59,245 nucleotides of DNA from Candidatus Rokuibacteriota bacterium (GCA_003221615.1 QHSQ01000104.1:1-59245), one strand, 5' to 3'; positions 8,573-17,835 are shown, counted from the stretch's first letter. Notes: generated by a model from the sequence alone, not told the origin. Translations and numbers: made by a program.

Positions 8573-9397
8573 CTACCGCTCCACGCCGGGTCCGTCGCTG
8601 AAGAGTGACGGAACGAACGTATGTGGATCCGCCGGCTCGGTGAGGAGCGCTTGCTGTCGCGGCGTGAGCGGAACATCGGGTGGCGGAAGGACCCGCGCCC
8701 GCGACCACGCCATCTGGGAGACGCAATACTTGTAGAGCAGAGTCCGGCGCTCGTGGTCGGCTCTCCATGGAGCCGTTCCGTGCATCACCGCCTCGGAGAA
8801 CAGGACGACCGACCCCGCCGGGACGTCCGGAATGACCACGCAGGAGGCCCTTTCCGGGGCCTCGTGGATCTGACGCGGCAGCTTGAAGTGACTCTTGTGA
8901 CTCCCGGGAATGCACCAGAATCCCCCCGATGCCGGTCCGCAATCGGTAAGATTCCAGGCCACCACCGTGAACCCCTCGTAGATGCCGTTGGGAGCAAAGT
9001 GAAAGCGCTCTCCGGGCTTCGTGAAGGCGTTGCGCGCCGAAGCCCCGTAGTCCGCGTGCATGGCCCCCATGGTCTGCCCCTTGTGCATGCGGATGCCGTA
9101 GAGGCGGTCCAGCCGAAAGCAGTCCCCCAGCCGAAGGCGAAGAATTGGCAAGATCGCCTCATGATCCAGCAGGCGACAGAACGGCTCCCCCCAGTTGAGG
9201 AAGCCATGATCCGGTCCGTGCACGCCGGCGGCGGAGCCAAAGCGGATTTTTTCCCGGGGGCTGGGGAGCCGCTGCGCATCGATCAATCGATTCAGCTCGG
9301 CCACCTCCGCCGCGCCCAGGACGTTGGGGATCACCAGATAGCCTTGTAGATCGAAAAGGTACTGTTGCAGCTCCTGGTCCGAAGCGTCCACGGTCAC
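8573..9397 (-). CDS. Phytanoyl-CoA dioxygenase (PhyH) family protein
   Basis: A 274-residue PhyH-superfamily Fe(II)/2OG oxygenase. The iron-binding HxD is H114-A-D116 (GAMHADYG), the distal histidine is H206 (VMHGTAPWRADHERRTL) and the following arginines are positioned to bind 2-oxoglutarate. CIPGSHKSHF near 162-171 is the typical G-S-H-K segment. Members hydroxylate phytanoyl-CoA, ectoine or diverse natural products. There is no signal peptide. It is convergent to the TauD-type gene and divergent from the carboxymuconolactone decarboxylase-like gene; neither neighbour defines a substrate. Confidence 0.88.
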   Translation of the reverse strand: MTVDASDQELQQYLFDLQGYLVIPNVLGAAEVAELNRLIDAQRLPSPREKIRFGSAAGVHGPDHGFLNWGEPFCRLLDHEAILPILRLRLGDCFRLDRLYGIRMHKGQTMGAMHADYGASARNAFTKPGERFHFAPNGIYEGFTVVAWNLTDCGPASGGFWCIPGSHKSHFKLPRQIHEAPERASCVVIPDVPAGSVVLFSEAVMHGTAPWRADHERRTLLYKYCVSQMAWSRARVLPPPDVPLTPRQQALLTEPADPHTFVPSLFSDGPGVER

Positions 9398-9585
9398 ACC
9401 CTCCCTGCTTTTGCTGTTACGGCCGATTTGGTCCGGGCATCAACGCTAACATGTCTGCGCCGGTGCCCGCACATCCCGGTGATCAGGCTCGCGGCCGCTC
9501 CGTCCACCTGCTACTCTTCCGGCGCGAGGCGCCCGGGCTTCGCGGCGGCCCGAGGGTCGGGTCGAAACCATCAGGGAGGAACGCG

Positions 9586-10143
9586 ATGAGTGAGCCGAGA
9601 TTCACGACGCTGACGCCGGAGACGATGACCGCGGATCAAAAGCGCGTGGCCGACGCGATCCAATCAGGCCCACGCGGCGCCGGCCTCCGCGGTCCCTTCA
9701 ATGCGCTTCTGCGAAGCCCCGAGCTCTGCGACCTCGTCCAGCGGCTCGGCGCCTTCGTGCGGTTCGGGACCTCCATCCCCCAGCGACTGAACGAGATGGC
9801 GATCATTATGGCCGGTCGTAAGTGGACCGCGCAGTACGAGTTCTACGCGCATCGCCGCCTCGCCCTCGAAGCGGGATTGAGCCCGGCCATCGCTGATGCC
9901 ATCGCAGCGAACCAGCGCCCTGCGAGCATGGCAAAGGACGAGGAGACCGTCTACGACTTCGTCTCGGAGCTGCTGGCGACGGGCAGCGTCTCGGACCCGA
10001 CGTTCCGGCGCGTCAACGACACCTTCGGCGAGCGCGGCGTCGTCGATCTCGTCGGCGCCGTCGGCTACTACAGCCTGGTGTCGATGACGCTGAACGTTGC
10101 GCAGGTGCCACTGCCCGCCGGAGTCACGCCGCCCCTGAAGTAG
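9586..10143 (+). CDS. Carboxymuconolactone decarboxylase family protein
   Basis: A 185-residue all-helical protein related to the CMD/AhpD fold: PFNALLRSPELCDLVQRLG, then EMAIIMAGRKWTAQYEFYAHRRLA, then VVDLVGAVGYYSLVSMTLNV. Many soil homologues carry the segment W-x-x-x-Y-E-F-x-x-H, as here, and lack the AhpD C-x-x-C. The in vivo role is usually unknown; assignment to protocatechuate catabolism would be unsafe. The ATG at 9586 follows a good AGGGAGGA ribosome site, so I reject a longer version starting at 9451. Confidence 0.85.
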   Translation: MSEPRFTTLTPETMTADQKRVADAIQSGPRGAGLRGPFNALLRSPELCDLVQRLGAFVRFGTSIPQRLNEMAIIMAGRKWTAQYEFYAHRRLALEAGLSPAIADAIAANQRPASMAKDEETVYDFVSELLATGSVSDPTFRRVNDTFGERGVVDLVGAVGYYSLVSMTLNVAQVPLPAGVTPPLK

Positions 10144-10180
10144 AGCGGCGAGCTCACGATGGGCCAAGCGCCTGCCCGCT

Positions 10181-10199
10181 CGTGACCGACTTCCTGCAG
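10181..10199 (+). repeat. 19-bp dispersed repeat, copy 1
   Basis: The 19 bases are identical to 42450-42468, and both copies lie just upstream of a gene on the plus strand. It includes the palindrome CTGCAG. The function is not known. Confidence 0.5.
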
Positions 10200-10231
10200 C
10201 GCAGTCGTGGAAAGCGAGCTATCGTTGCCGC

Positions 10232-11470
10232 ATGTCGCGCCTCAGCACGAGAAGGCGAGCGCGCCTCCCGGACAGAGCCTTCGCGTATGTCGACTCTCGC
10301 GGGCGCCGCCGGTTGCCGGTCCACGACAAGGCGCACGTGAAGAATGCGCTCGCCCGGTTCAGCCAGGTGGTGTTCGAGACGGATGCCGCGCGCGAGCAGG
10401 CACGCCGCCGCCTGCTCAACGCGGCCAAGAAGTTCCGCATCGTGCCGGTCGGATTCATCACCGGCCAGCTGCAATCCGAGCAGCGGCACGCCAAGACCGG
10501 GCGCCTCGTGATCGAGCTCGGACGGAACCCCGCACCGGGCGAGCTCGAACGGCGGTTGCGAACGGTCCTTCGTGATCCGACGCTTGCTGTTCTGCACTGG
10601 TCCGACGCTTCGGGGGCATACGTGGACGCCACCGGCAAACCTGTGCCCCTACCGGCGGAGGGGGACCAGCGCGGCGTGACGTTTCTCGAGCGCCAGGGGC
10701 GCCCAATGACGGCGCTAGTGCACAATCCGATGCTCCTCGATGATGCGGATCTTTCGGAGACCGTGCTGACGGCCGTGCGTTTCGTGATCGAAAAGGAGCG
10801 CCTACGCGGCCAGATCCAGGCAACATCGACCGATGCCGCGGCGCTGCCCAGCGGGTTCGTCACACTTCTCATGACCGATATCGAGGCGTCCACCGCCCTG
10901 CTCCGCAGGCTGGGCGATGGCTACGGCGCGCTGCTGAACGACGTCCGGTCCATCGTCCGGAGAGCGGTGTCACGCGGGAGCGGCCGCGAAATCGATGCGC
11001 GTGCCGACGAGTTCTTCGCGGTCTTCGATCGCCCCGCGGCGGCTGTCGAGGCGGCGGTGGCCATCCAGCGGGGGCTCGGCAACCGCACATGGCCCGACGA
11101 TCTGGAGGTGCGGCTGCGTATCGGGATTCACAGCGGTTACCCGACACTAACGGATGTCGGGTACATCGGCCTGGCCGTCCATACCACGGCCCGCGTCTGC
11201 GCGGCGGCCCATGGTGGGCAGATCGTCGTGTCAGCCGCCACCAGAGCGGCCGCTGGAAAATCCGCAGCGACCGGCTTCCGATTTCGGAGCCTCGGTCGAC
11301 ATCGCCTTCCTGGTCTTCCCGACGCTGAGGTCCTGTTTCAGGTTCAGGCGCAGGGTCTACGGCTCAGCTTCCCACCACCCCGCACTGGCCGTCGCTCGTC
11401 GCCGCGCCACCGCGCCAAGGATCGGACGCCTCCTGGGCACGGCCAGCTGCAGCTCCCGGAACTCACCTGA
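10232..11470 (+). CDS. Class III adenylate/guanylate cyclase with N-terminal DUF6582-like domain
   Basis: A 412-residue protein in two parts. Residues ~12-80 (AFAYVDSRGRRRLPVHDKAH then VKNALARFSQ) look like the small DUF6582-type domain often seen in phage or prohead-related proteins. Residues ~210-370 are a class III nucleotide cyclase: FVTLLMTDIEAST holds the first metal Asp, RADEFFAVFD the second, and IGIHSGYP with a following V-H-T-T-A-R helix completes the site. The usual G-D-G is A-D-E and the usual N-x-x-A-R is H-T-T-A-R, so activity or substrate preference may be altered. There are no membrane segments. The ATG at 10232 lacks a strong ribosome site. Confidence 0.8.
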   Translation: MSRLSTRRRARLPDRAFAYVDSRGRRRLPVHDKAHVKNALARFSQVVFETDAAREQARRRLLNAAKKFRIVPVGFITGQLQSEQRHAKTGRLVIELGRNPAPGELERRLRTVLRDPTLAVLHWSDASGAYVDATGKPVPLPAEGDQRGVTFLERQGRPMTALVHNPMLLDDADLSETVLTAVRFVIEKERLRGQIQATSTDAAALPSGFVTLLMTDIEASTALLRRLGDGYGALLNDVRSIVRRAVSRGSGREIDARADEFFAVFDRPAAAVEAAVAIQRGLGNRTWPDDLEVRLRIGIHSGYPTLTDVGYIGLAVHTTARVCAAAHGGQIVVSAATRAAAGKSAATGFRFRSLGRHRLPGLPDAEVLFQVQAQGLRLSFPPPRTGRRSSPRHRAKDRTPPGHGQLQLPELT

Positions 11471-11524
11471 ACACCACCTATCGCGATATAGATGACGAAC
11501 CCGTTGACACGGAGGAACGTCCCG

Positions 11525-12367
11525 ATGGCGATCATCGATTCCCAAGTCCACTGCTATGAGGCGAACACCCCGAAACGACCCTGGCACAGTGTCCCGAATT
11601 GGCCTGATCATGCCACCGGCGACGAGATGGTGGCGGCCATGGACACGGTCGGCGTCGACGGCGCGATCTTCATCTCCGCGTTTTCGATGTACCGCTACGA
11701 CGCGAGCTATGCCGTGGAAGTGCAACGGGCTCATCCCGGCCGGTTCGCCCTCGTCAAGCCGGTCGATCCGGATAATCCGGCGGTAGCCGATGTCATCGGG
11801 GACTGGAAGAAGACGCCGGGCGCCGTCGGCATCCGGATCATGATGACGAAAGAAGCGGGGCGCGATCCGAACGACCCGGGCCTCGACCGGATCCTGCGCG
11901 CCGCGGTTCGGTACGACTTGCCGGTCAACATGCTGTGCTGGGGCAACGTGGACGCGGGCGCGGCGCTGATCGACCGCCACCCCGACACGCGATTCATCAT
12001 CGACCATCTGGCCATCATGCAGCCTCGAACGCCGCCCGCCCCGCCGCAGCCCTTTGCCGATCTGCCGAAGGTGCTGGACCTCGCCAAGCGCCGGAACGCG
12101 GTGATCAAGGTCAGCGGTGCCTGCACGCTATCCAGGGAACCATATCCTTTCCCGGACATCTGGGACCCCCTCGCCCGCGTGTTCGACGCCTGGGGTTTCG
12201 AACGCTGCCTGTGGGGTACCGACTGGACTCGCGCCTTTGCAGTCGTCAACTACGAACAGGCCGTCGAGCCGTTTCGCCGAACCGATCGCCTGAGCGCCAG
12301 TGAACGCGCGATGCTGATGGGCGGTGCCTGCGCCAAGGCGTATGGCTGGTCTCCAAAGAAGGCCTAG
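11525..12367 (+). CDS. Amidohydrolase family protein (amidohydrolase_2)
   Basis: A 280-residue TIM-barrel metal-dependent hydrolase. It begins AIIDSQVHCYE, where the usual D-x-H-x-H is D-S-Q-V-H, so one histidine is replaced by Gln. Later motifs are IIDHLAI (third-strand His) and CLWGTDWTR (catalytic Asp with the typical G-T/S-D-W). Such proteins hydrolyse lactones or decarboxylate aromatic acids (ACMS decarboxylase type). The ATG at 11525 follows GGAGG by 8 nt; an upstream ATG at 11492 has no such site. The histidine change in the first motif occurs in some family members and does not by itself imply loss of function. Confidence 0.87.
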   Translation: MAIIDSQVHCYEANTPKRPWHSVPNWPDHATGDEMVAAMDTVGVDGAIFISAFSMYRYDASYAVEVQRAHPGRFALVKPVDPDNPAVADVIGDWKKTPGAVGIRIMMTKEAGRDPNDPGLDRILRAAVRYDLPVNMLCWGNVDAGAALIDRHPDTRFIIDHLAIMQPRTPPAPPQPFADLPKVLDLAKRRNAVIKVSGACTLSREPYPFPDIWDPLARVFDAWGFERCLWGTDWTRAFAVVNYEQAVEPFRRTDRLSASERAMLMGGACAKAYGWSPKKA

Positions 12368-12397
12368 TCGCGCCGGGCTTCACGCGCGCTCTGGCGT

Positions 12398-13522
12398 TTA
12401 GCGAGCGCCGGCGAAGCGGCCGGGCGCGAAGGCGTCGAGCGCGACCCGCGTGTCCCGACCGAGGACGAGATCGGCGATCGCCTGCCCCATGGCGGGGCCG
12501 TAGAGGATGCCCTTGCGGGCACCGCCGGTGGCCACGTAGACCTGATCGAGCCCGGGCACACAGCCGAGCACGAGGAGCCCGTCGGCTGCCACCGGACGCA
12601 AGCAGGCGGTCTGCTGGGCAATCTGAGCGTCCGCCATCGCGGGCAACATCCTCAGGAGCGCGGCACCGATCTCGTCGCGGGCCGCAAGCGTCGACTCCTC
12701 GTCGAAGCCTGCCTCTTCCTCGGTGGTCCCCGCCCACAGGAGGCCGTCGGTCTTGGTCGTGGCGTAGTTGTGGCCCCAGCCGACCGAGCAGACGACCGGC
12801 GGCCCCGGAGCCTGCAGGCGGAGGATCTGGCCCTTGAGCGGACGGACATCGATCGGCACGCCGATCCAGTCCGATGCCTCGGCGCTCCACGGGCCGAGCG
12901 CGAGCACCGCGGTGGCGCAGCTCAGCACCTTCCGCTCCAGGACCACACCGGTGACGCGCCCGCCGTCGCGCCGCAGGCCGATCGCGCGCCCGTGCCGGAC
13001 CCTGACGCCGAGGCGTTCTGCGGCCCGGGTGAGTGCCAGCACCAGACGATAGGGCTCGACGGCGCCCCCACCCTCGATCAGCGTTGCCCCGAGCGCCTCG
13101 TCCGCGATCCGCGGCTCCACCCGCCGCGCCTCGGCGCCGTCGAGCCAGCGCACCGCGTAGCCTGGCTGCTGCTGCTGCCACGGCAGCGCGGCCCGAAGCT
13201 TCCGCACGTCCGCCTCGGTGAAGGCCAGCGCCAGAGACGAGCGCATGCGGAAATCCACGTCGATCCCGGTCTCCTCGAGGAGGCTCTTCGACAACTCACG
13301 ATGCAACCGCATCCCGTCCATGGCGATCTCGGCCTGGGGCCCGGGGATCCCGAAGCCACTCAACGGGCTCAGCCCTCCGTACGCGAAGCCAGAGGCGTGA
13401 CTGCCGATCGCGTCGCGCTCGACGACCAAGCTCGGCACGCCAGACTTCGCGAGGTAGTAGGCAGTGGTCATGCCTGCGATGCCGCCGCCCACGATCACGA
13501 TGTCGGCAGAGCTCTCAGCCAT
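12398..13522 (-). CDS. FAD-dependent oxidoreductase (DAO / glycine oxidase-like)
   Basis: A 374-residue DAO-family flavoprotein. The dinucleotide-binding GGGIAG is at residues 12-17, followed by E/V-V-E-R-D at the end of the second strand. The C-terminal part has YVATGGARKGILYGPAMG, the FAD-binding segment typical of ThiO and sarcosine/glycine oxidases. The reaction is expected to be oxidative deamination of an amino acid or an N-methyl amine. No thiamine genes are nearby, so ThiO is not supported. Convergent to the amidohydrolase with a 30-bp gap. Confidence 0.87.
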   Translation of the reverse strand: MAESSADIVIVGGGIAGMTTAYYLAKSGVPSLVVERDAIGSHASGFAYGGLSPLSGFGIPGPQAEIAMDGMRLHRELSKSLLEETGIDVDFRMRSSLALAFTEADVRKLRAALPWQQQQPGYAVRWLDGAEARRVEPRIADEALGATLIEGGGAVEPYRLVLALTRAAERLGVRVRHGRAIGLRRDGGRVTGVVLERKVLSCATAVLALGPWSAEASDWIGVPIDVRPLKGQILRLQAPGPPVVCSVGWGHNYATTKTDGLLWAGTTEEEAGFDEESTLAARDEIGAALLRMLPAMADAQIAQQTACLRPVAADGLLVLGCVPGLDQVYVATGGARKGILYGPAMGQAIADLVLGRDTRVALDAFAPGRFAGAR

Positions 13523-13572
13523 CGGCCGGAGATCCTGTCAAAGTCCACCGGAACGGTCAAATAGCAAACCGG

Positions 13573-14316
13573 TCAGCATAGTGACCCATTCCCGACCTCG
13601 CCGACCGGAGGCGGAATGCCGTAGAGCTGCCACGCCCGCGCCGGTCCCAGGGCACGCCGGAAGACCGATTGCCAGAAACTCGCGGTGTCGTTGACGGCCT
13701 GGTCCCACGCGCTGTCGGTCACACGCTCGATCTCGCGGTCGAAGAAGAGCGCCCGTGCATGCTGCGAGGACTTCTCGGCAATCGAATACGCGAAGCAGGG
13801 GTAATTCTTGATGAGCATGAAGCCGCGGTACGTGTGGTCTTTCTGCCAGGAACGGTAAAGCATCTGGTCCTCGACTTCGTGGTGCTCGGCGCGGGTCTCG
13901 CCCCACGCGCCGTGGAGAGGCTGATTAAGGTCCTGCACGAAGTGGGTCGCCTGCCCGAGGACAAAAGACACCTCATCGAGCCCGCGTCCGAGCCGGATCA
14001 TCTCTTCGGCATCTGTCGCAAATCGCTTGAGAACATCCGCGGCCTCGCTACGCGGCGGTGGTGGCGTCCCGCGAAGCGAGAGGATCGGGATCTTGTGACT
14101 CACGACGCGGTTGAAATCGGGTTCGAGCAGACCCGCCAGCAACGCTGATGCGTGTGGTGTGAGCGCCTCCCTCATCGGCGCTGGCAACACGGTCAGCGCG
14201 TCCAGCGCGATCAAGCGATGTCCCGTGAGATTCCAAGCCCACGAGGTGCGGATCGACGTGTGCTGGACCGACACGATGATGCAGAGCAGCAAAGCGACGG
14301 CTCGGATGTGTCTCAC
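13573..14316 (-). CDS. Secreted S1/P1 nuclease / zinc-dependent phospholipase C-like protein
   Basis: A 247-residue protein with a signal peptide (VALLLCIIVSVQH). The probable mature start WNLTGHRLIALDA resembles the N-terminal Trp plus GH zinc ligands of S1/P1 nucleases and zinc phospholipase C. The core motif GQATHFVQDLNQPLHG gives H125, D129 and H135, and EHHEVED (145-150) supplies further ligands. These enzymes carry three Zn ions and cut nucleic acids or phospholipids outside the cytoplasm. GTG start at 14316 without a strong ribosome site. It is 21 bp downstream of HpaB on the same strand. Nuclease versus lipase cannot be settled from sequence alone. Confidence 0.72.
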   Translation of the reverse strand: MRHIRAVALLLCIIVSVQHTSIRTSWAWNLTGHRLIALDALTVLPAPMREALTPHASALLAGLLEPDFNRVVSHKIPILSLRGTPPPPRSEAADVLKRFATDAEEMIRLGRGLDEVSFVLGQATHFVQDLNQPLHGAWGETRAEHHEVEDQMLYRSWQKDHTYRGFMLIKNYPCFAYSIAEKSSQHARALFFDREIERVTDSAWDQAVNDTASFWQSVFRRALGPARAWQLYGIPPPVGEVGNGSLC

Positions 14317-14337
14317 GCCGGCTCGTTGACGCGCGCG

Positions 14338-15777
14338 TCAGTATCCTTCCAGGCAGCGGTCGACCATGGCGCGCCCGCGGCTCCAGTCATACCAGCGGTA
14401 CAGCCGCATGTCCGCGACGTGCTGCGCGGCTGAGTAGAACATGTCGTACTGGAGCTGGCGGCCGCCGAACTCGGTGCCGACCAGGTCCCAGATCAGCTTG
14501 AGGAGCTTCACGCGCTTCTCGGGCGGCGTGTCCCCGGCCTGGAAGTAACGCATGTCCTCGGCGGTGTCGACGCCGACGAACGCGCGATCCGACGAGGGCA
14601 CGGCGATGAAGGCGCCACCGCCGAGCTCGCGGAGCGTCCGCATGAGGTCCGGAGCCTGCCGGCGCTGGAGGTTCATCGCGGCGTAGATGTAGAGCGGGTT
14701 CGGGCGCGCGACGCCCCCGCGCACGAGCGGTAAGGTCTGCGCCGCGTGCGCCAGAGCATCGATCTGGGCGCCCAGCAAGGCGACCTCGGCCCCGAGCTGC
14801 GTCTGCACCGGAGGCAGCGTGTGAATACCGTGGAGCTCTGCCAGCTTCAGCGCGAGCCCGGCGACGAATTCCATCTTCACGGAAAAGCGGACGAGCGTGT
14901 GGAAGTTCACCAGCGTGTGGGCGGCCGTGTCGTGCCATTGGGCGTTCACCACGTCCACGTTCCGGTAGATGAAGACGTGCTCCCACGGGACGAACACGTC
15001 CTTGAGCACGACGACGGTGTCGATCTCGTCGAAGCGCGACGAGAGCGGGTAGTCGTACGTGCTCGTGGCCATGGTGCTGTAGGGACGACGCGGATAGATG
15101 CGGAGTCCCTCCGCGTTGGCCGGGATCATGGCGCAGAACGCGTAGTCCTCGTCGCCGGCGACGAGCGGCGTGATGTAGGTCACGAGGAGGTAATGCGCCA
15201 TGACCGCCGATGTGGCGATCATCTGGGCGCCGCGGAGCACGATGCCGTCGTCCCGCTCTCGGACCACGCCGGCGTAGAGGAACGGCTCACGCTGCTTGTG
15301 CGCGGGCTTCGAGCGATCCCCCTGCGGCGGCACTACCGCGTACGGGATGAAGAGGTCTTCGTCCCGCGCCCGCGAGTAGAAGCGGAGCAGGTTCTCGGCG
15401 AATTGCTTACCGCCTCGCGCGAAGACGTCGGGCGTGCCGGCAAACCCCGCGAGGATCGAAGCACCCGAGTCGGCCGTGCGTCCCATGACGCCGAACGAGC
15501 ACTCCGACCACGCACGGTGAATGTGGCGGCGGAGCGCGAGATCGGCCGCGGAGCGAGGGATGAGCCACATGGCAGACGTGCGGCTGCCCGTCGCCGGTTC
15601 GACGTATGTCGTCGTGTCGGGATCCCAGCGCTCGCGCGCCAGATCGTACATCGTCGCGACCTGGCGGATCGGCTCCGCGAAGGCCGGATGGCTGGTGACG
15701 TCGGTCACTCGCTCGCCGTCCAGGTATACGGCGCGCCCGTCGTGGAGACTCTCGAGGAACTCTCGCCCCGTTCGCAT
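14338..15777 (-). CDS. 4-hydroxyphenylacetate 3-hydroxylase (HpaB) family monooxygenase
   Basis: At 479 residues this matches the usual length of the HpaB/PvcC family, FADH2-using oxygenases structurally like acyl-CoA dehydrogenases. Supporting segments are the N-terminal DGERVTDVTSHPAF, WSECSFGVMGRTAD, the FAD-site region VVRERDDGIVLRGAQM, and DVFVPWEHVFIYR near residues 263-275. It would hydroxylate a phenol or halogenated phenol and needs a flavin reductase partner. The gene is divergent from a large Fe-S flavoenzyme only 30 bp away, which could share its promoter region and possibly supply electrons; that link is inference. Confidence 0.9.
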   Translation of the reverse strand: MRTGREFLESLHDGRAVYLDGERVTDVTSHPAFAEPIRQVATMYDLARERWDPDTTTYVEPATGSRTSAMWLIPRSAADLALRRHIHRAWSECSFGVMGRTADSGASILAGFAGTPDVFARGGKQFAENLLRFYSRARDEDLFIPYAVVPPQGDRSKPAHKQREPFLYAGVVRERDDGIVLRGAQMIATSAVMAHYLLVTYITPLVAGDEDYAFCAMIPANAEGLRIYPRRPYSTMATSTYDYPLSSRFDEIDTVVVLKDVFVPWEHVFIYRNVDVVNAQWHDTAAHTLVNFHTLVRFSVKMEFVAGLALKLAELHGIHTLPPVQTQLGAEVALLGAQIDALAHAAQTLPLVRGGVARPNPLYIYAAMNLQRRQAPDLMRTLRELGGGAFIAVPSSDRAFVGVDTAEDMRYFQAGDTPPEKRVKLLKLIWDLVGTEFGGRQLQYDMFYSAAQHVADMRLYRWYDWSRGRAMVDRCLEGY

Positions 15778-15807
15778 CGCAGGTGGCGGCTATGATATAG
15801 CGAGAGC
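15778..15807. promoter_or_regulatory. Compact divergent upstream region (HpaB / flavoenzyme)
   Basis: Only 30 bp separate two divergent start codons. The core TATGATATAG (15791-15800) reads as a -10-like hexamer on both strands (TATGAT forward, TATATC/TATCAT reverse) in an otherwise GC-rich area. No good -35 is seen at proper spacing, so this is a candidate only. Confidence 0.3.
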
Positions 15808-17772
15808 GTGTCGATAAGAGGTGGTTTCCCCCACGTCTTCTCTCCGTTCCGCATCGGATCGGTCGAGCTGCGAAACCGCATCTTCGTCCCCGCCCACACT
15901 ACCAACTACGGCGATGACCACCTGCCGAGCGAACGGCACGTCCACTATCACGCCGAGAAGGCCCGGGGTGGGGTCGGCCTCATCATCTTCGAGGCGATCC
16001 GGGTTCATCCGACGAGCATCGGTCGCGCTCAAGGCGTGATCGGCTACGATCCCCGCTGCGTCCCGAGGTTCCGGCGCGTCGCCGACGCGGTTCATGGTCA
16101 GGGCGCGCGGCTCTTCGGCCAGATCGTGCACGTCGGTCGGCACGCCGAGGGTTACTTCGGGCGCACCGCGACGTGGGGTGCCTCGCCGATTCCGTGGTCA
16201 CCGACCGGGCCGATTCCGCACGAGATGAACGAAGACGACATGGCCGAAGTCGTGGCGGCGCACGTGCTGACAGCGCGCCATCTGAGGGAGGCCGGGCTCG
16301 ACGGGCTCGAGGTCCACTTCGGCCACGGGCATCTGCTCCAGCAATTCCTCTCGCCAGCGTCGAACGTGCGGACCGACGCCTACGGCGGCAGCGAGGAGAA
16401 CCGACTGCGCTTCCCGCTCCAGGTACTCGGCGCGGTGCGCGAGGCCATGGGAGCGGACTACCCTGTCGGGATCCGTATCAGCGCCGAGGAATTCATGAGC
16501 CCCGGCCTGACGCTCGAGGACATGCAGCGGATCGTCCCGCGCATCGTCGCCGCGGTGCCCGTTCACTTCGTCAACGTCTCCCACTCGGCCTATCACGCGA
16601 GCTACTCGCTCGCGACGCAGATGGCCGACATGCACTTCCCGCGCGCGGCGTTCCGCTATCTTCCGGCCGGTATCAAAGCTGCGGTCCCGAATCTCCCGGT
16701 CTTCGCGGTCTGCCGGTTCAATCGCATCGAGCTCGCCGAGGAGGTCCTCGCTGCCGGCGACGCCGATCTGGTGGGCATGGCGCGGGCCCATATCGCCGAC
16801 CCGTTCCTCGTCGCCAAGGCGCAGAAGGGTCGGCTCGATGAGATCCGGCCGTGCATCGCGTGTAATCAGGGGTGCATCGCGATGGTCGAGCTTCATCAGC
16901 CGATCACGTGCCTGATGAACCCGACGGCGGGGCGCGAGGCGGACTGGGGCGAGGGGACGCTCAGGCCGGCGCCTGTGCAACGGCGAGTTCTCGTCGTTGG
17001 TGGTGGACCGGCGGGGCTCGAAGCCGCCCGGACCGCCGCCCTGCGTGGCCATGCTGTAACCATCTGGGAGCGCGAGGCGGAGGTCGGTGGCCAGGTGAAC
17101 ATCGCCGGGCTGATCCGATCACGGAGCGAGTTCACGTACGCCCGCACGTACTTCGAGGGGCAGTGCCGGGCTCTGAAGGTCGCGATCCAGTGCGGAATGC
17201 AGGCAACTGCCGAGCGCGTCCTCGCGTTCCAGCCAGATGCGGTTGTGCTGGCGACCGGGGCCCGGCCCACGCCGATCGCGATCCCCGGAGCGGCGCGCGT
17301 GTACTCGGTATGGGATGCACTGCTCGAGCCCGACCGACTGGGCCACCACGTCGCGTTCATCGACGCCGACGGCAACTGGCCGTCGGTGGCGACGGCCGAA
17401 CACCTGGCCGAGCTCGGCAAAAAGGTGACGCTGATCACGGCGGAGGCCGGCTATGGGTCACGGATCACGATCTACAGCATGCTCGCGGTCCGCCATCGGT
17501 TCCGGGAGAAGCAAATCCGCGTGATAGTGCTCAGGGCCGTTCGCGCCCTGGAGGGCTCGACGCTCGTGCTCGAGGATGTGTCGACCGGCGGACCCGATCG
17601 ACTCGAAGGCGTGGACAGCGTCGTGGCCGCGGCGGGCAGCATGGCCGACGATCAACTTTATCGCGAGCTCCGGGGTCGGGTCGCGGACCTCCGAATGGTC
17701 GGCGACTGTGTCGCCCCGCGCACGGCGCTCGAGGCCATCTACGAGGGCCACGCTGCTGGGCGAGCGCTGTAG
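15808..17772 (+). CDS. Old-yellow-enzyme / 2,4-dienoyl-CoA reductase-like Fe-S flavoprotein
   Basis: A 654-residue protein with three parts. Residues 1-345 form an OYE-type FMN barrel (EVHFGHGHLLQQFLSP, residues 168-183, is the active-site strand). C349, C352, C356 and C368 (CIACNQGC...C) bind a 4Fe-4S cluster. Residues ~393-654 form an NAD(P)/FAD domain starting VLVVGGGPAG. This is the layout of 2,4-dienoyl-CoA reductase FadH, trimethylamine dehydrogenase and related enzymes. The exact substrate is uncertain. The start is GTG at 15808, 30 bp from the divergent HpaB gene. It is followed 63 bp later by an LLM monooxygenase on the same strand. Confidence 0.9.
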   Translation: MSIRGGFPHVFSPFRIGSVELRNRIFVPAHTTNYGDDHLPSERHVHYHAEKARGGVGLIIFEAIRVHPTSIGRAQGVIGYDPRCVPRFRRVADAVHGQGARLFGQIVHVGRHAEGYFGRTATWGASPIPWSPTGPIPHEMNEDDMAEVVAAHVLTARHLREAGLDGLEVHFGHGHLLQQFLSPASNVRTDAYGGSEENRLRFPLQVLGAVREAMGADYPVGIRISAEEFMSPGLTLEDMQRIVPRIVAAVPVHFVNVSHSAYHASYSLATQMADMHFPRAAFRYLPAGIKAAVPNLPVFAVCRFNRIELAEEVLAAGDADLVGMARAHIADPFLVAKAQKGRLDEIRPCIACNQGCIAMVELHQPITCLMNPTAGREADWGEGTLRPAPVQRRVLVVGGGPAGLEAARTAALRGHAVTIWEREAEVGGQVNIAGLIRSRSEFTYARTYFEGQCRALKVAIQCGMQATAERVLAFQPDAVVLATGARPTPIAIPGAARVYSVWDALLEPDRLGHHVAFIDADGNWPSVATAEHLAELGKKVTLITAEAGYGSRITIYSMLAVRHRFREKQIRVIVLRAVRALEGSTLVLEDVSTGGPDRLEGVDSVVAAAGSMADDQLYRELRGRVADLRMVGDCVAPRTALEAIYEGHAAGRAL

Positions 17773-17835
17773 CGATGGAGTAGATGGCGAGATCTCGCGT
17801 GAGGATCACGTACCAGCCTGGACAGGAGTGAGCCC

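Noticed and set aside
12246-13181. 311-codon minus-strand frame within the DAO-type gene
   Set aside because: Other-frame shadow of the FAD-dependent oxidoreductase; Arg/Ala/Gly rich with no motif.
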